Below are positions 29,643 through 39,122 of a stretch of 64,000 bases of DNA, one piece after another. Each line of letters begins with the position of its first letter. Position 1 is the stretch's first letter. The position numbers and the translations under genes are program-made. Below the pieces are notes generated by a model that was not told the origin of the DNA, did no database searches, and saw nothing but the letters and a program-made list of their open reading frames with translations. Source of the DNA: an uncultured Saprospiraceae bacterium (GTDB lineage: Bacteria; Bacteroidota; Bacteroidia; Chitinophagales; Saprospiraceae); contig CALLLR010000165.1 of NCBI GenBank assembly GCA_938008185.1, forward strand, positions 1 through 64,000. Direction: 5' to 3'.

Positions 29643-31010
29643 TTAAGATCCAGGAATAATTTTACTTAACTTCAAGGCCAGTATTTCCATCGCCTCATCA
29701 GTGGCATGTTCATTCAAATGGATGTTGTCATATAAATAAACTTTCCATTTTTTATTCGTGATCTTAAGGTCAAAGTTGGAAATACCTTTGTTCCAATGAG
29801 CCATGTTGGTATTAAACTGATCGGCAGAAGTGGTGTAGTATTTATTATTTAATATATAGGTTTCTTTTTCCTTCAAAGTGTTGGGTGGTGTCACGAAGAA
29901 AGTCATGAGGTCGCCTCCTTTCTCTGTCGATAGGGATTTCATTTCTTTTAATAATCGATTGCTCAGCTCCAGACCATATTTCATTCGATCGCTGGCCGGT
30001 GTCAGGGCAAACGCTAAATGGTTCTTTTCGTTTTCAAAATTTTCTCCCCCCCAAAATCCTACTTTTTTATCCCAGCATTTTTGCCAAATATCATTTACCG
30101 GACCATCAAAAGAAGTAGCTGGCTGATACGCAGCCGGCAGTCGGGCTTCCCATTCATCGTCCCGAAGTTTTTTTCTTTCTGAAGTAGCGGGTAAAAAATC
30201 ATAAAAGAAAGACAATAACTTAATTTTCGGTTCTGCTATTTTTTCGTCGATCTGAGAAGTGGGACCTTTAAGTTCATCGTTTTCTAACCAATAGGTGGGT
30301 TTAGGGTTGGCATTGGTTGGCCAATGAGTTGGAAACATATTATTCCAAATATCATTGGTGGGCGTTTCCCAGACCAACACTAAATCTGCGCGATATCCAT
30401 GGTGGTAATAATTTTGCAAACTTAAATATTGTTGATCTTGTCCATAGCCACTCGTGCCCAGGCTCGCTACTTTTACTTTTTTACCCAGTTGCTCTAAATG
30501 ATGTGCTAAGCGAGCTTCTGGAATATAATCGAAAGCACAACTGGCACATTCCACCTGAGAGTCTCCAATCAAAAGAATAACAAAATCATCTTCTGTGTAT
30601 TCAATAGTCCTGCCTCTGGTTCCAAAATTATTGGCTTCTGCTAGCTTGGGAGCGGACTTCCATCCTGAAACCAGTGGCTCCGGATTGTAAAAGACCTGGG
30701 CTGCAAAAGCGGCTAGCACCAAGCCAAAAACAGAACTACCCAAAGAAAGAAAAAGGTCGGCCGCTAAAACTTGTGGCCGTTTTCTGATAAGGTAGACACC
30801 AGTTAACACTAAAAAAAATTGTACGGCATAAATAGCCAATCGAACGGTATTGGAATTAATTTTTCCATCCACTGTCAGGATATGACTGACCGTCCAGGTA
30901 TTGGTCAAAAGGCCAGCCAGGATTAAGCAGATTCCCAGAGGGAGTGCTAAACTTTTTTTGGAAACTTCTGAAGTTAAAATTGTATTGGTAACAGGCTTGT
31001 TCATCTGCAA
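29643..31010 (-). CDS. SGNH/GDSL-like protein with N-terminal transmembrane helices
   Basis: Three hydrophobic segments then FVILLIGDSQVECASC (GDSQ block I) and C-terminal LYDNIHLNEHATDEAMEIL (D-x-x-H). Confidence 0.7.
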   Translation of the reverse strand: MQMNKPVTNTILTSEVSKKSLALPLGICLILAGLLTNTWTVSHILTVDGKINSNTVRLAIYAVQFFLVLTGVYLIRKRPQVLAADLFLSLGSSVFGLVLAAFAAQVFYNPEPLVSGWKSAPKLAEANNFGTRGRTIEYTEDDFVILLIGDSQVECASCAFDYIPEARLAHHLEQLGKKVKVASLGTSGYGQDQQYLSLQNYYHHGYRADLVLVWETPTNDIWNNMFPTHWPTNANPKPTYWLENDELKGPTSQIDEKIAEPKIKLLSFFYDFLPATSERKKLRDDEWEARLPAAYQPATSFDGPVNDIWQKCWDKKVGFWGGENFENEKNHLAFALTPASDRMKYGLELSNRLLKEMKSLSTEKGGDLMTFFVTPPNTLKEKETYILNNKYYTTSADQFNTNMAHWNKGISNFDLKITNKKWKVYLYDNIHLNEHATDEAMEILALKLSKIIPGS

Positions 31011-31068
31011 TAAATTTGTAATGGTTTCTTCTTTCTGTTTTTTGGCTAAAATCGAGATAAAGAGGGTG

Positions 31069-32160
31069 TCAGAGAATAGAGTCGTTCACTATTTTCTCTG
31101 CAATTTTTTGATGGCCCATTTTATTCCAGTGTATATCTCCTTCAATAAAAAATTGTTGTTGGTCTACAGCATTTGCTTCCAAAATAAAATCAGGAAAATA
31201 ATTGATCAATCTGATGTTGCGAGCTTGAGTAAAATTTTTCCAGGCTAAAACCTGCTTGCTATCTATTTCGTTTCTTTTAATTTGAACGGGCCAGGGGTAG
31301 ATGGCTACGGTCATTTTTATATTTTGCATTTGACATAGAAGGTAGAGCGAATCCATATTGCTCATGGCCATTTCTAAACCTTCTTCTCCCCAGTTTGAAA
31401 ACATTTTTTCATCTACTGTCCAATACTGAATACCTTCTAGCGGGTCCGTATGGATAAAGTCTTTTGCTAATTTTTCAGCAACAGGCTTTGCCCGGTGTTT
31501 TTCTTTTTCTTTATTGCTGCGGTAGTTGTTTTTAAAATATCTTAGCCGGTTATAGACCAAAGAATTGGATTCTAAAAGCTGCTTGATTTTTCTTATTGTC
31601 GTTGATCTTTTTTCTTGGTTAGTGGGCAGAAAATCACGATATCTAAATTCATCTAAAACATCGGAGAGGTCAACAAAGACAATCAATTCATCCAATTCTA
31701 ATTGTACTTCTTCCAACACGTATTTCATTTTCAAAAAATACAGTTTGGGAGAATAGCCCGCTACACCTGCATTCAGGATTTCGAATTCTGGGTATTTTTT
31801 TTCCAGAATACCAACAAAAGAATCTTCGTAGGCAATACCGATTCCTTCTGTGAATGAGTCGCCAAGAAAGAGTATTCGTCTTTTTTCTTTTTTCTTTTTG
31901 ATTTCTTTTTCAAAAGTTCCTTTGAATCCCAGAGAATTGGTTTGCAGGGAATATTGTTGATCTCCCCAATAGTCCACCCCCGAAAAGTTGGCAGCAAGCC
32001 CATGATGAAAATATTCGTGGGGTATTCTGGCGGCCTTCTTTATAATTTCTTTTTTTTCATTAATAATATTTCCGGCAGAGAAATCAAAAATCAAGAACAT
32101 CAGAATTAAAAACCCGGTAATTGTTTTTTTGGGGTTCTTTTCAAAAATATTTTTTTCCAT
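31069..32160 (-). CDS. SGNH/GDSL hydrolase-like protein
   Basis: RILFLGDSFTEGIGIAYEDSFVGIL (GDSFTEG), NAGVAGYSP, EGDIHWNKMGHQKIAEKIV (D-x-H). Confidence 0.88.
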   Translation of the reverse strand: MEKNIFEKNPKKTITGFLILMFLIFDFSAGNIINEKKEIIKKAARIPHEYFHHGLAANFSGVDYWGDQQYSLQTNSLGFKGTFEKEIKKKKEKRRILFLGDSFTEGIGIAYEDSFVGILEKKYPEFEILNAGVAGYSPKLYFLKMKYVLEEVQLELDELIVFVDLSDVLDEFRYRDFLPTNQEKRSTTIRKIKQLLESNSLVYNRLRYFKNNYRSNKEKEKHRAKPVAEKLAKDFIHTDPLEGIQYWTVDEKMFSNWGEEGLEMAMSNMDSLYLLCQMQNIKMTVAIYPWPVQIKRNEIDSKQVLAWKNFTQARNIRLINYFPDFILEANAVDQQQFFIEGDIHWNKMGHQKIAEKIVNDSIL

Positions 32161-32266
32161 GATGGAGGCAGGTGATAATCTGGGAGTAGAGGTTGTTTAA
32201 GAATGAAGCAGAATAGTTGCGAATAAGTCATTGATTGCCATTAAATATTTTACAGGCTGGTAAAGG

Positions 32267-35224
32267 TCAAATTTCGTCTTTCCCTTCTACGATCATGATG
32301 CCGTTCATGATTGGCCAGTGCCCTGGGTAGGTGCATACAAAAGGGTAGTTGCCGGGACTTTCGGGCGCAACAAATATCAGGTCTTCCTGCTCCCCTGGTT
32401 TTACAACCTCCGTGGCCCATAAGACCTCTCTCATTTCAGGAATATAATTGGGTTTTCCGTCGGTGGTACTACCCACTAATTTATCTGCTGCCTTCCCTAC
32501 TTTTTCCAAACTCCCTGGCACCGTGATTACCAAATTATGAGGCATGTGATCCGGGTTGATCAGCGTAAGTTTTACTTTCTTACCGGCTTTTACCTTAAAG
32601 GAAAATACATCATATTTCATTTGAGAAACTACGGTGTTGATTATTATTTTCTGGATTTCGAACTGGTCTTTTATCTTACCAATTTTAGTATGGAGTGCCG
32701 GTGGCAAATCTGGTTGAATCGTGTTTAAAAGTTCCACCAAATCAGTGGCCAGTCCGTTATCCAATTGATTTTCCGACAAGGAATTTAGCTGAACTAACAG
32801 CGCTTTTGCCAGAGGAGCTAGTGTCTCGGGATTAATTTTTTTCAAAGTAATTTTTTTCAAAGTAAAAAGTACTGCTTCCAATAATTCTGTTTTCTCTAGT
32901 TTCGGAAGTAATAATTCTATTTTTCGAGGCGCTGGTTCAGCCGAATATGCCAAAGTTTGAATAGCAGAAGACTGATCCTTGATTTCTTTAGAATTCAACA
33001 ATGGCAACAGCACTTTAGACCAATCCAGTTTTTTATTTTCCTCCCCTAATAAGTACGCCACTTCTGTCCAGTCAGCAACATCAACCAACCAATCTTTTTG
33101 AGTTTGACTTATTCGATTTAGATTTTGGTCACCTTTTATGATAGCTGCCATGGCCAATTGTCGTTGATAAGGCTTCGTATTACCTTGTACAAATTTCACC
33201 AGTTTTTCTCTTCCTTTTTTCAAATCAGCAGGAGGCAGATTTAAAAATTGCTGGATGACTAAATGATTAGTGGAATAATGTGTATCACCACGCAGCCGGA
33301 TCAAGTGCAGGAGCGTTTCCAGTTCTGATGTGTTTTGGGTTTTTGTTAATTTAGCAATAGCGGATTCTCCTATCTCAACGGAAAAGCTGTCTTTGATTAA
33401 TATTTCTTCCAGTAAAGAAGGTGTTTTTGGTAGTCGCCATAAATCATCCAACGCCCAATCTTCGTCTTTGTACAAATACCTGACTAATTCCTGATTCTCC
33501 GCTGCAAAGGTCGAATCCTGCCAAAAATTTTCGTTGAAATGAGGTTTGAGGTGCCGGATCGTATTCGCCAATGCAAAATAAATAAATGAGTCCCCCGGTT
33601 TTTCCAGAATCCTTAAGGCAAGTTTTGCAGCAGCTTCTGATTCTAAAAAACTCAAAGTTACCAGGGCTTGCATCCTTACCTCAGGCGCTTCATCTTCAAT
33701 TCCTTTTTGGAGTCGTTCCAAAGGAAGGTCAATGTCATCCAGATGATACCGAAGTGCTTTAAATCCTGCTGCTCTGGTACGAGGGTTTTTGCCATTCAGA
33801 ATCTGACTAAGTAAAGGAATGTTTTTTTCATTAAAAGCCTGATGCATCCAAAGACTTTCCAACCACAGTCTTTCGTTGCCGAGATTTTTATCCAGCAAGG
33901 TATTGATCTCCGCCAATACTTCGGGTTTATTGCGAGTCCATAACTCCCGCCGGCAGCGGTAACGATCCCGCAATTCTGGAGCATTCAGGTGAGGAACCAG
34001 GTCAGAAACCGGCATGTCTGCAAAGTTTAAAACCGGTAACAGGTCTTTCGCATCGTTGCTGATTCTCCAAATCCGTCCGTGCGTTTTGTCTCTGTCTTTA
34101 TCCCGGATAGAGAATTGCATGTGTCCGATAATTGGGTTGTACCAATCGGCCAGGTATAGTGTTCCATCCGGTGCAAATTGTAAATCTACCGGGCGAAAAT
34201 TAGGGTTTTTTCCCTGAAGGAAAAGACCTTTTTCCTCCACTTTAAATCCGGCAAAATCTTCGTGGTAGTGGTGCTTCCAAATTCCATGAGTGTGGAGTAC
34301 CGTATTCATCAATATCTCTCCCTGCATATCGTCAGGAAAATGTCTGCTGCTGACGATTTCAATTCCACAGGAAGGTCTGACCTTTGTAGTCAGGGAACCT
34401 GTAACCCTATGTTTAAAAGGATAATTTATTTTTCCAGACATCGGGTCTCCGAAATAATTGCTTCCGTCGGAGGCATCCGCAATAATATGTCTGCCCCATT
34501 CATCAAAGACCTGTCCCCAGGGATTGAGGTATTCATAATTAATGTAAGGTTCTAACAGTTCTGTGCGTGGATGATATTTAAAGGTGCAACCATCTTTTAC
34601 CCGAACCACACCATAGGGTGTTTCTATTTGAGAATAAGTAAAAAGGCCTTCGTGAAAATATAAAGCGCCATCCGGGCCCCACTCAAAAGCAGATGGAGCA
34701 TGGTGGGAATCTTCCGTACCAAAGCCCTGCAAAACTATTTTTTTGACATCGGCCACATCATCGCCATCGGTATCCGAAAAATAAAGCAAGTTGGACTGCT
34801 CGGCAATATAAACGCCTTCCTCTCCAAATTCAAAACCAGTAGGCAGATAAAGGCTATCCACAAAAATAGTTTGTTTGTCAGCTCTTCCGTCGCCATCGGT
34901 GTCTTCTAAAATTAACAATTTGTCAACGGGAGGATCGCCGGGCAGGTAATGCGGGTAAGTGGGCATGGTGAGTGCCCAGCATCTGCCCCGGCTGTCAAAA
35001 TTAATAGCGACCACATTTCCCAGGTTAAAATCTTTTTCAGAGGCGAATAAATTAATCCCCATATTTTCGGGCAGGTCAAATTTAGCCACTTCTATTCTTT
35101 CTGAAAAACCTGGTAAGTAGTCAATGTGTGTAGGTACAAATTGGGACAGAAAAGTAAAGCCTAAAAATGATATTAATAGGATTCCACTTGCTGACAATAA
35201 GGTAATTTTTTTAAGTCGGGTCAT
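32267..35224 (-). CDS. PVC-type membrane-bound dehydrogenase-like beta-propeller + HEAT-like repeats + C-terminal cupredoxin domain
   Basis: Propeller blocks FDSRGRCWALTMPTYPHYLPGDPPVDKLLILEDTDGDGRADKQTIF, PVDLQFAPDGTLYLADWYNPIIGHMQ; central helical repeats; C-terminal LINPDHMPHNLVITVPG...NYPFVCTYPGHWPIMNGIMIVEG with His/Cys/His/Met type-1 copper ligand pattern. Confidence 0.85.
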   Translation of the reverse strand: MTRLKKITLLSASGILLISFLGFTFLSQFVPTHIDYLPGFSERIEVAKFDLPENMGINLFASEKDFNLGNVVAINFDSRGRCWALTMPTYPHYLPGDPPVDKLLILEDTDGDGRADKQTIFVDSLYLPTGFEFGEEGVYIAEQSNLLYFSDTDGDDVADVKKIVLQGFGTEDSHHAPSAFEWGPDGALYFHEGLFTYSQIETPYGVVRVKDGCTFKYHPRTELLEPYINYEYLNPWGQVFDEWGRHIIADASDGSNYFGDPMSGKINYPFKHRVTGSLTTKVRPSCGIEIVSSRHFPDDMQGEILMNTVLHTHGIWKHHYHEDFAGFKVEEKGLFLQGKNPNFRPVDLQFAPDGTLYLADWYNPIIGHMQFSIRDKDRDKTHGRIWRISNDAKDLLPVLNFADMPVSDLVPHLNAPELRDRYRCRRELWTRNKPEVLAEINTLLDKNLGNERLWLESLWMHQAFNEKNIPLLSQILNGKNPRTRAAGFKALRYHLDDIDLPLERLQKGIEDEAPEVRMQALVTLSFLESEAAAKLALRILEKPGDSFIYFALANTIRHLKPHFNENFWQDSTFAAENQELVRYLYKDEDWALDDLWRLPKTPSLLEEILIKDSFSVEIGESAIAKLTKTQNTSELETLLHLIRLRGDTHYSTNHLVIQQFLNLPPADLKKGREKLVKFVQGNTKPYQRQLAMAAIIKGDQNLNRISQTQKDWLVDVADWTEVAYLLGEENKKLDWSKVLLPLLNSKEIKDQSSAIQTLAYSAEPAPRKIELLLPKLEKTELLEAVLFTLKKITLKKINPETLAPLAKALLVQLNSLSENQLDNGLATDLVELLNTIQPDLPPALHTKIGKIKDQFEIQKIIINTVVSQMKYDVFSFKVKAGKKVKLTLINPDHMPHNLVITVPGSLEKVGKAADKLVGSTTDGKPNYIPEMREVLWATEVVKPGEQEDLIFVAPESPGNYPFVCTYPGHWPIMNGIMIVEGKDEI

Positions 35225-35229
35225 TTTTC

Positions 35230-36135
35230 TTATTTTGATTCCCAGATTTGTTGATCCAGCTGTTCGACCAATATTCCGATCTGCTTAATTTCTGGAGGAA
35301 AAGTGATGACTCCAAAAGGTTCTTTCCTGATGCCGACAATGTACTCAGCGTTGACAGGTCGCCAATAAAAGAAAAACTCTTTGTTTTTTTTGTTAATCAA
35401 TTTGCGCAAACCCTCTGCTTCATTTTTCTCATATTCATGTTTTTTCAAGGCCAATTCTTTTTCCAAAATACCACTTAACGTTTTGTAACCTGCGGAAGAC
35501 AAGTGAATACCGTTGATCGTAAACTCTTCTTCAGATTGTTCAAATTTTTCTTTAGTAGGGTAGTATAGATCAACAAAGCTAAGATCTTTGGATTGAGCAA
35601 CTGATCTGATGACCTCTGTGTATTTTTCTATCCAGTTATTGGCTTGGGAAACGTTAACCGGCAGACGACTGATGTCTTCGTGGGCGATGGGTGATACTAA
35701 AATTATTTTGGGTGGTTCAGAATTTCTGGTTTCAATTTTTTTTAGATTCTCAACAAAATTTTCTAAATTTTTTTCAAATGCGCCTATCCCATTTTGTTGA
35801 TGATACGATTCGTTTCCGCCGACAAAGGCAAGGATTAGGTCTGGTTTTATTTCGTTGAGATAGGTGTCGGTGTCACCATAACCTGGTCTGCGGAAATTCA
35901 TCCCCAGTTCGTCGCCACTCCATCCTAAGTTTCGGATGACCAATTTATTATTTCGATTTGCAGCATGCAGGAGGGTTTCAAAATAGCCATGTTCATTCAT
36001 TCTTTCCACCAATCCATCACCTACCAGAACGATTCTCCCATAGGAAGGTAGCTTAAACAGGTCTTCTTTTATCTGTGCGAAAAAAATGGCAGGTAGTAAA
36101 AGAAAAGGGAATAATAATTGTGTTTTTATTTTCAT
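35230..36135 (-). CDS. SGNH/GDSL hydrolase family protein (secreted)
   Basis: Signal peptide, RIVLVGDGLVERM, NLGWSGDELGMNFRRPGYGDTDTYLNEIKPDLILAFVGGNESY, NGIHLSSAGYKTL. Confidence 0.85.
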   Translation of the reverse strand: MKIKTQLLFPFLLLPAIFFAQIKEDLFKLPSYGRIVLVGDGLVERMNEHGYFETLLHAANRNNKLVIRNLGWSGDELGMNFRRPGYGDTDTYLNEIKPDLILAFVGGNESYHQQNGIGAFEKNLENFVENLKKIETRNSEPPKIILVSPIAHEDISRLPVNVSQANNWIEKYTEVIRSVAQSKDLSFVDLYYPTKEKFEQSEEEFTINGIHLSSAGYKTLSGILEKELALKKHEYEKNEAEGLRKLINKKNKEFFFYWRPVNAEYIVGIRKEPFGVITFPPEIKQIGILVEQLDQQIWESK

Positions 36136-36163
36136 GGTTTTCTAAGACTTAGTATATCGAATG

Positions 36164-36193
36164 GTACCGAGGTACTAGTGCCTCGGGCACTAG
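36164..36193. repeat. Two abutting mini-hairpins sharing a CCGAGG/CCTCGG core
   Basis: gtacc-ga-ggtac followed by ctagtgcc-tcg-ggcactag, in the gap between the GT11-like gene and the SGNH gene. Confidence 0.5.
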
Positions 36194-37191
36194 ATGTATT
36201 GCCTTATGGCTGCTTTACGACGCGCTTTGCCAGCTTTTATATTCCTCTTTATTTTCTTGTTCAATTTGACTTCGGTGTCTTCTTTTTGTTCACCAGCTAC
36301 GAAAGGCCTGCCATGACAGGTAGCAAATTCATCTAATCTCAATTCTGTTTCTTTAGAATAAATATGAAAAATAGGGACTTGGCCACTAAAGGATGCCCAG
36401 TCGGAAAAAGTACTAGGTGGTCCGATTAAGTAATCGCATTTAGATAGAATTATCAAATCTTCCATAAATGATCCTTTACTAAAAGTACACTTTAAGAAAG
36501 GATAATTATTTGGACTGATTTTTTCATTGGAGCAAATAATAAATTTGATGTTTTTACCCGGAAAATTCGCTTGAAATTCATTCATTAATTTCAAATATTT
36601 TACGTCTGAAAAATAGTATTTCCCTCCTGCAAAATCTTTATAATCTCCTCTTCTGATATGTATACCGACCAGTAAATCTATCTCCTTTCTTTCATTTTCA
36701 ATAAATGTATTGACTTTTTCATTCACCTCTTTATGTGTTTGAAAGAAAGCCTCTATTGGCTGTTCAAATTCTGACAAGTCAGTGGTATCATACCAGGGAT
36801 AATTTCCGTCATAAAAAGTAAATAAAGCTTCTTTATAGTTGGGATCATTAGCGAAGTCTTTTGCACCATAATTTATGCTCTCCATTTTTCCATCATGAGG
36901 TGGTTTATAAGTGGAAAGAAACCGGTTGTTTATTTTATATTTTTTTGCAAAAGAAAATAAGTTCCACAGCACATAGGAGATTATTTTTCTGGCAAAGGCA
37001 CTGCCCATTGAGAAAAAAGGTTTGGGGTAGATACCGCAGATATTATCTGCCGTTCCCTTAAAGTGTTTTGAATACTCGTTAAAAAACAAGCAGATTACTT
37101 TTGTTTTTTTTAGCTCTGCAAAAGCAATGAAATGAGAAAAATAAAACAATCTATTTCCCAACTGTCCACTATTATAAAATACTACTAACAT
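36190..37191 (-). CDS. Alpha-1,2-fucosyltransferase-like glycosyltransferase (GT11)
   Basis: GQLGNRLFYFSHFIAFAE, VGIHIRRGDYKDFAGGKYYFSDVKYLKLMNEF (HxRRGDY), DLIILSKCDYLIGPPSTFSDWASF. Confidence 0.8.
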   Translation of the reverse strand: MLVVFYNSGQLGNRLFYFSHFIAFAELKKTKVICLFFNEYSKHFKGTADNICGIYPKPFFSMGSAFARKIISYVLWNLFSFAKKYKINNRFLSTYKPPHDGKMESINYGAKDFANDPNYKEALFTFYDGNYPWYDTTDLSEFEQPIEAFFQTHKEVNEKVNTFIENERKEIDLLVGIHIRRGDYKDFAGGKYYFSDVKYLKLMNEFQANFPGKNIKFIICSNEKISPNNYPFLKCTFSKGSFMEDLIILSKCDYLIGPPSTFSDWASFSGQVPIFHIYSKETELRLDEFATCHGRPFVAGEQKEDTEVKLNKKIKRNIKAGKARRKAAIRQYI

Positions 37192-37256
37192 AATAAATTT
37201 GGTTTTAAAATAGTCTGTGTAAAAAAATGTCTTCCGGTTTCTGCTGATAAAACATC

Positions 37257-38162
37257 TTATTCTTCACTTATCTTCAATTTGCTTTTAAGTACTACATAAA
37301 TCATGTACAGTTTTTCTTTCCACCGAAAAAATGGTTGATAGACAGAAGCCTTGAGGGAAGCTTTTACCAGGCCCAGAAAATGTCTGTTTTCAAAATAACT
37401 TTGAGCGAGACCAAACCAGGCATCATGCAGAATATCTTTTCTGATTTGTTGTGAAACTTCTGCGTCAGAGACTTGAGCAAGTATTTGCTTTTTAGCTTTC
37501 AGGTTTTTTAATGCTGATTTGGTGTTGAGGCGATTGACGCTGCGTCCCTGATGCTGAACGGCGACGTAAGTAAATTCATTTAGATAAAAGAATGGAAAAT
37601 ACCTTGAAATTCTGATCCACAATTCGGTATCTTCACTGATACTAATACTGGGATCAAACAAATGATCTTTGGTGATATCCTGGTGCAAGCAAACTCTTGG
37701 CGTCCCCAGGCTATTGATCAAGAAAAACTCAACAGGTGTATAATTTCCAAATACCGGAGGAGTTAAAGGTTCTATCTGGCCATTATATTCAAAACTAAGA
37801 TTACAAAACAAGAGGGCTCTGGGTGCTTTATTTTTTTGAATAAAATTTTTAAAAACCAATAAATAATCCGGAAGGTAATAATCATCACTGTCGATAAAAC
37901 AGATGTACTTTCCGCAAGCCTGAGCAATACCGTTATTCCTGGCTGCACTTCTTTCTGCATTTTCCTGAAAAAGGTATTTTACTCTTGTGTCTTTTTGCTG
38001 AAAACGCTGAACGACTGCGCTCGTATTATCTGTGGATCCATCATCTATGACGATCAATTCCCAGTCCTCTATCTTTTGATTCAGCACACTTTCAATGGCC
38101 GTCGAAATTAAATGACCCCGATTAAAAACCGGTAAAATGATAGAGAAAAGTGGATTAGACAT
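37257..38162 (-). CDS. Glycosyltransferase family 2
   Basis: PLFSIILPVFNRGHLISTAIESVLNQKIEDWELIVIDDGSTDNT, YICFIDSDDYYLPDYL. Start at MSNPLFSIILP (38162) preferred over 38204. Confidence 0.93.
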   Translation of the reverse strand: MSNPLFSIILPVFNRGHLISTAIESVLNQKIEDWELIVIDDGSTDNTSAVVQRFQQKDTRVKYLFQENAERSAARNNGIAQACGKYICFIDSDDYYLPDYLLVFKNFIQKNKAPRALLFCNLSFEYNGQIEPLTPPVFGNYTPVEFFLINSLGTPRVCLHQDITKDHLFDPSISISEDTELWIRISRYFPFFYLNEFTYVAVQHQGRSVNRLNTKSALKNLKAKKQILAQVSDAEVSQQIRKDILHDAWFGLAQSYFENRHFLGLVKASLKASVYQPFFRWKEKLYMIYVVLKSKLKISEE

Positions 38163-39105
38163 AAATATAATCTTCTGGTTTAAACGTTTTACCTGTCTTT
38201 CCAATCAGCGCATGAATGATGGCTAAGTTTTCAATATAATTTCCAAAATCTTTCTTCTTTTGGGCCGCTGACAAAAACATCCATTTGGCATAAAATTTCG
38301 CAAAAGCGAGTACGCCTCCTTTCTTGTTCAACAGATCAATGTTCTTCATGTCTTTATGCCGCTTTGCAAAAACCAGATAGTTTCTCATTCTATAATAACG
38401 GCGGATATAATCCAGATTTTCGTTGATCAAAAAAGTAGTAGCTCCATAATGGACAACAATAGAACTACTTACCATATAACTTTTCACACCTTTTTTTCGA
38501 AGCCCGTAGCAGTAGTCCGTTTCTTCTGCATACATAAAAAACTGATTATCCATAAATCCAAAACGATCAATTACGTCCAGGGGAATTAACATGGAACTTC
38601 CTTCAACGCAAGAAACTTCTCTGATATTATCCGGCAATTTACTCCAGTGATTCTTTTCGTAAAAATTGTAGGCAGAGGCTTCTACTCCTTTATTCATTTC
38701 ATGACCACCTGCAAAGTCAATAATTAAACTTTCAAAATCATTTACACTCACACTTCCGAAAATAGCATTGGGCGTTTTTTTATAGGCCAGCACCAAAGCG
38801 CTCAGTGATTTGGGATGGACAACCAGATCGGGATTAAGTATCCAGATCAAGTCAAAGTGATTCTTTTTTGCGTATTCAACGGCCTTGCTGTGTCCGTGCG
38901 CAAAACCTAAATTGGATTTGAGCGCAATAATTTCTATTTCCGGAAGGGCTTCCTGTAATTGTATGACAGAATCATTTTTAGAACAATTGTCTACAATTAT
39001 TATTTCAAAGTTTTGATACGCCAGTTGCTGCAAAGAACGGATGCAACGGATGGTATATTCATATTGATTCCAATTGATAATAGATAAAAGTACTTTAGGT
39101 TGCAT
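38155..39105 (-). CDS. Glycosyltransferase family 2 (rhamnosyltransferase-like)
   Basis: VLLSIINWNQYEYTIRCIRSLQQLAYQNFEIIIVDNCSKNDSV, IWILNPDLVVHPKSL, FMYAEETDYCYGLRKKG. Confidence 0.93.
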   Translation of the reverse strand: MQPKVLLSIINWNQYEYTIRCIRSLQQLAYQNFEIIIVDNCSKNDSVIQLQEALPEIEIIALKSNLGFAHGHSKAVEYAKKNHFDLIWILNPDLVVHPKSLSALVLAYKKTPNAIFGSVSVNDFESLIIDFAGGHEMNKGVEASAYNFYEKNHWSKLPDNIREVSCVEGSSMLIPLDVIDRFGFMDNQFFMYAEETDYCYGLRKKGVKSYMVSSSIVVHYGATTFLINENLDYIRRYYRMRNYLVFAKRHKDMKNIDLLNKKGGVLAFAKFYAKWMFLSAAQKKKDFGNYIENLAIIHALIGKTGKTFKPEDYIYV

Positions 39106-39122
39106 AAGAAAATTCTTTATTT

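Noticed and set aside
32833-32862. 15-bp tandem duplication (taatttttttcaaag x2)
   Set aside because: Only encodes a TLKKI-TLKKI duplication inside the HEAT-like region; likely simple slippage with little functional meaning.
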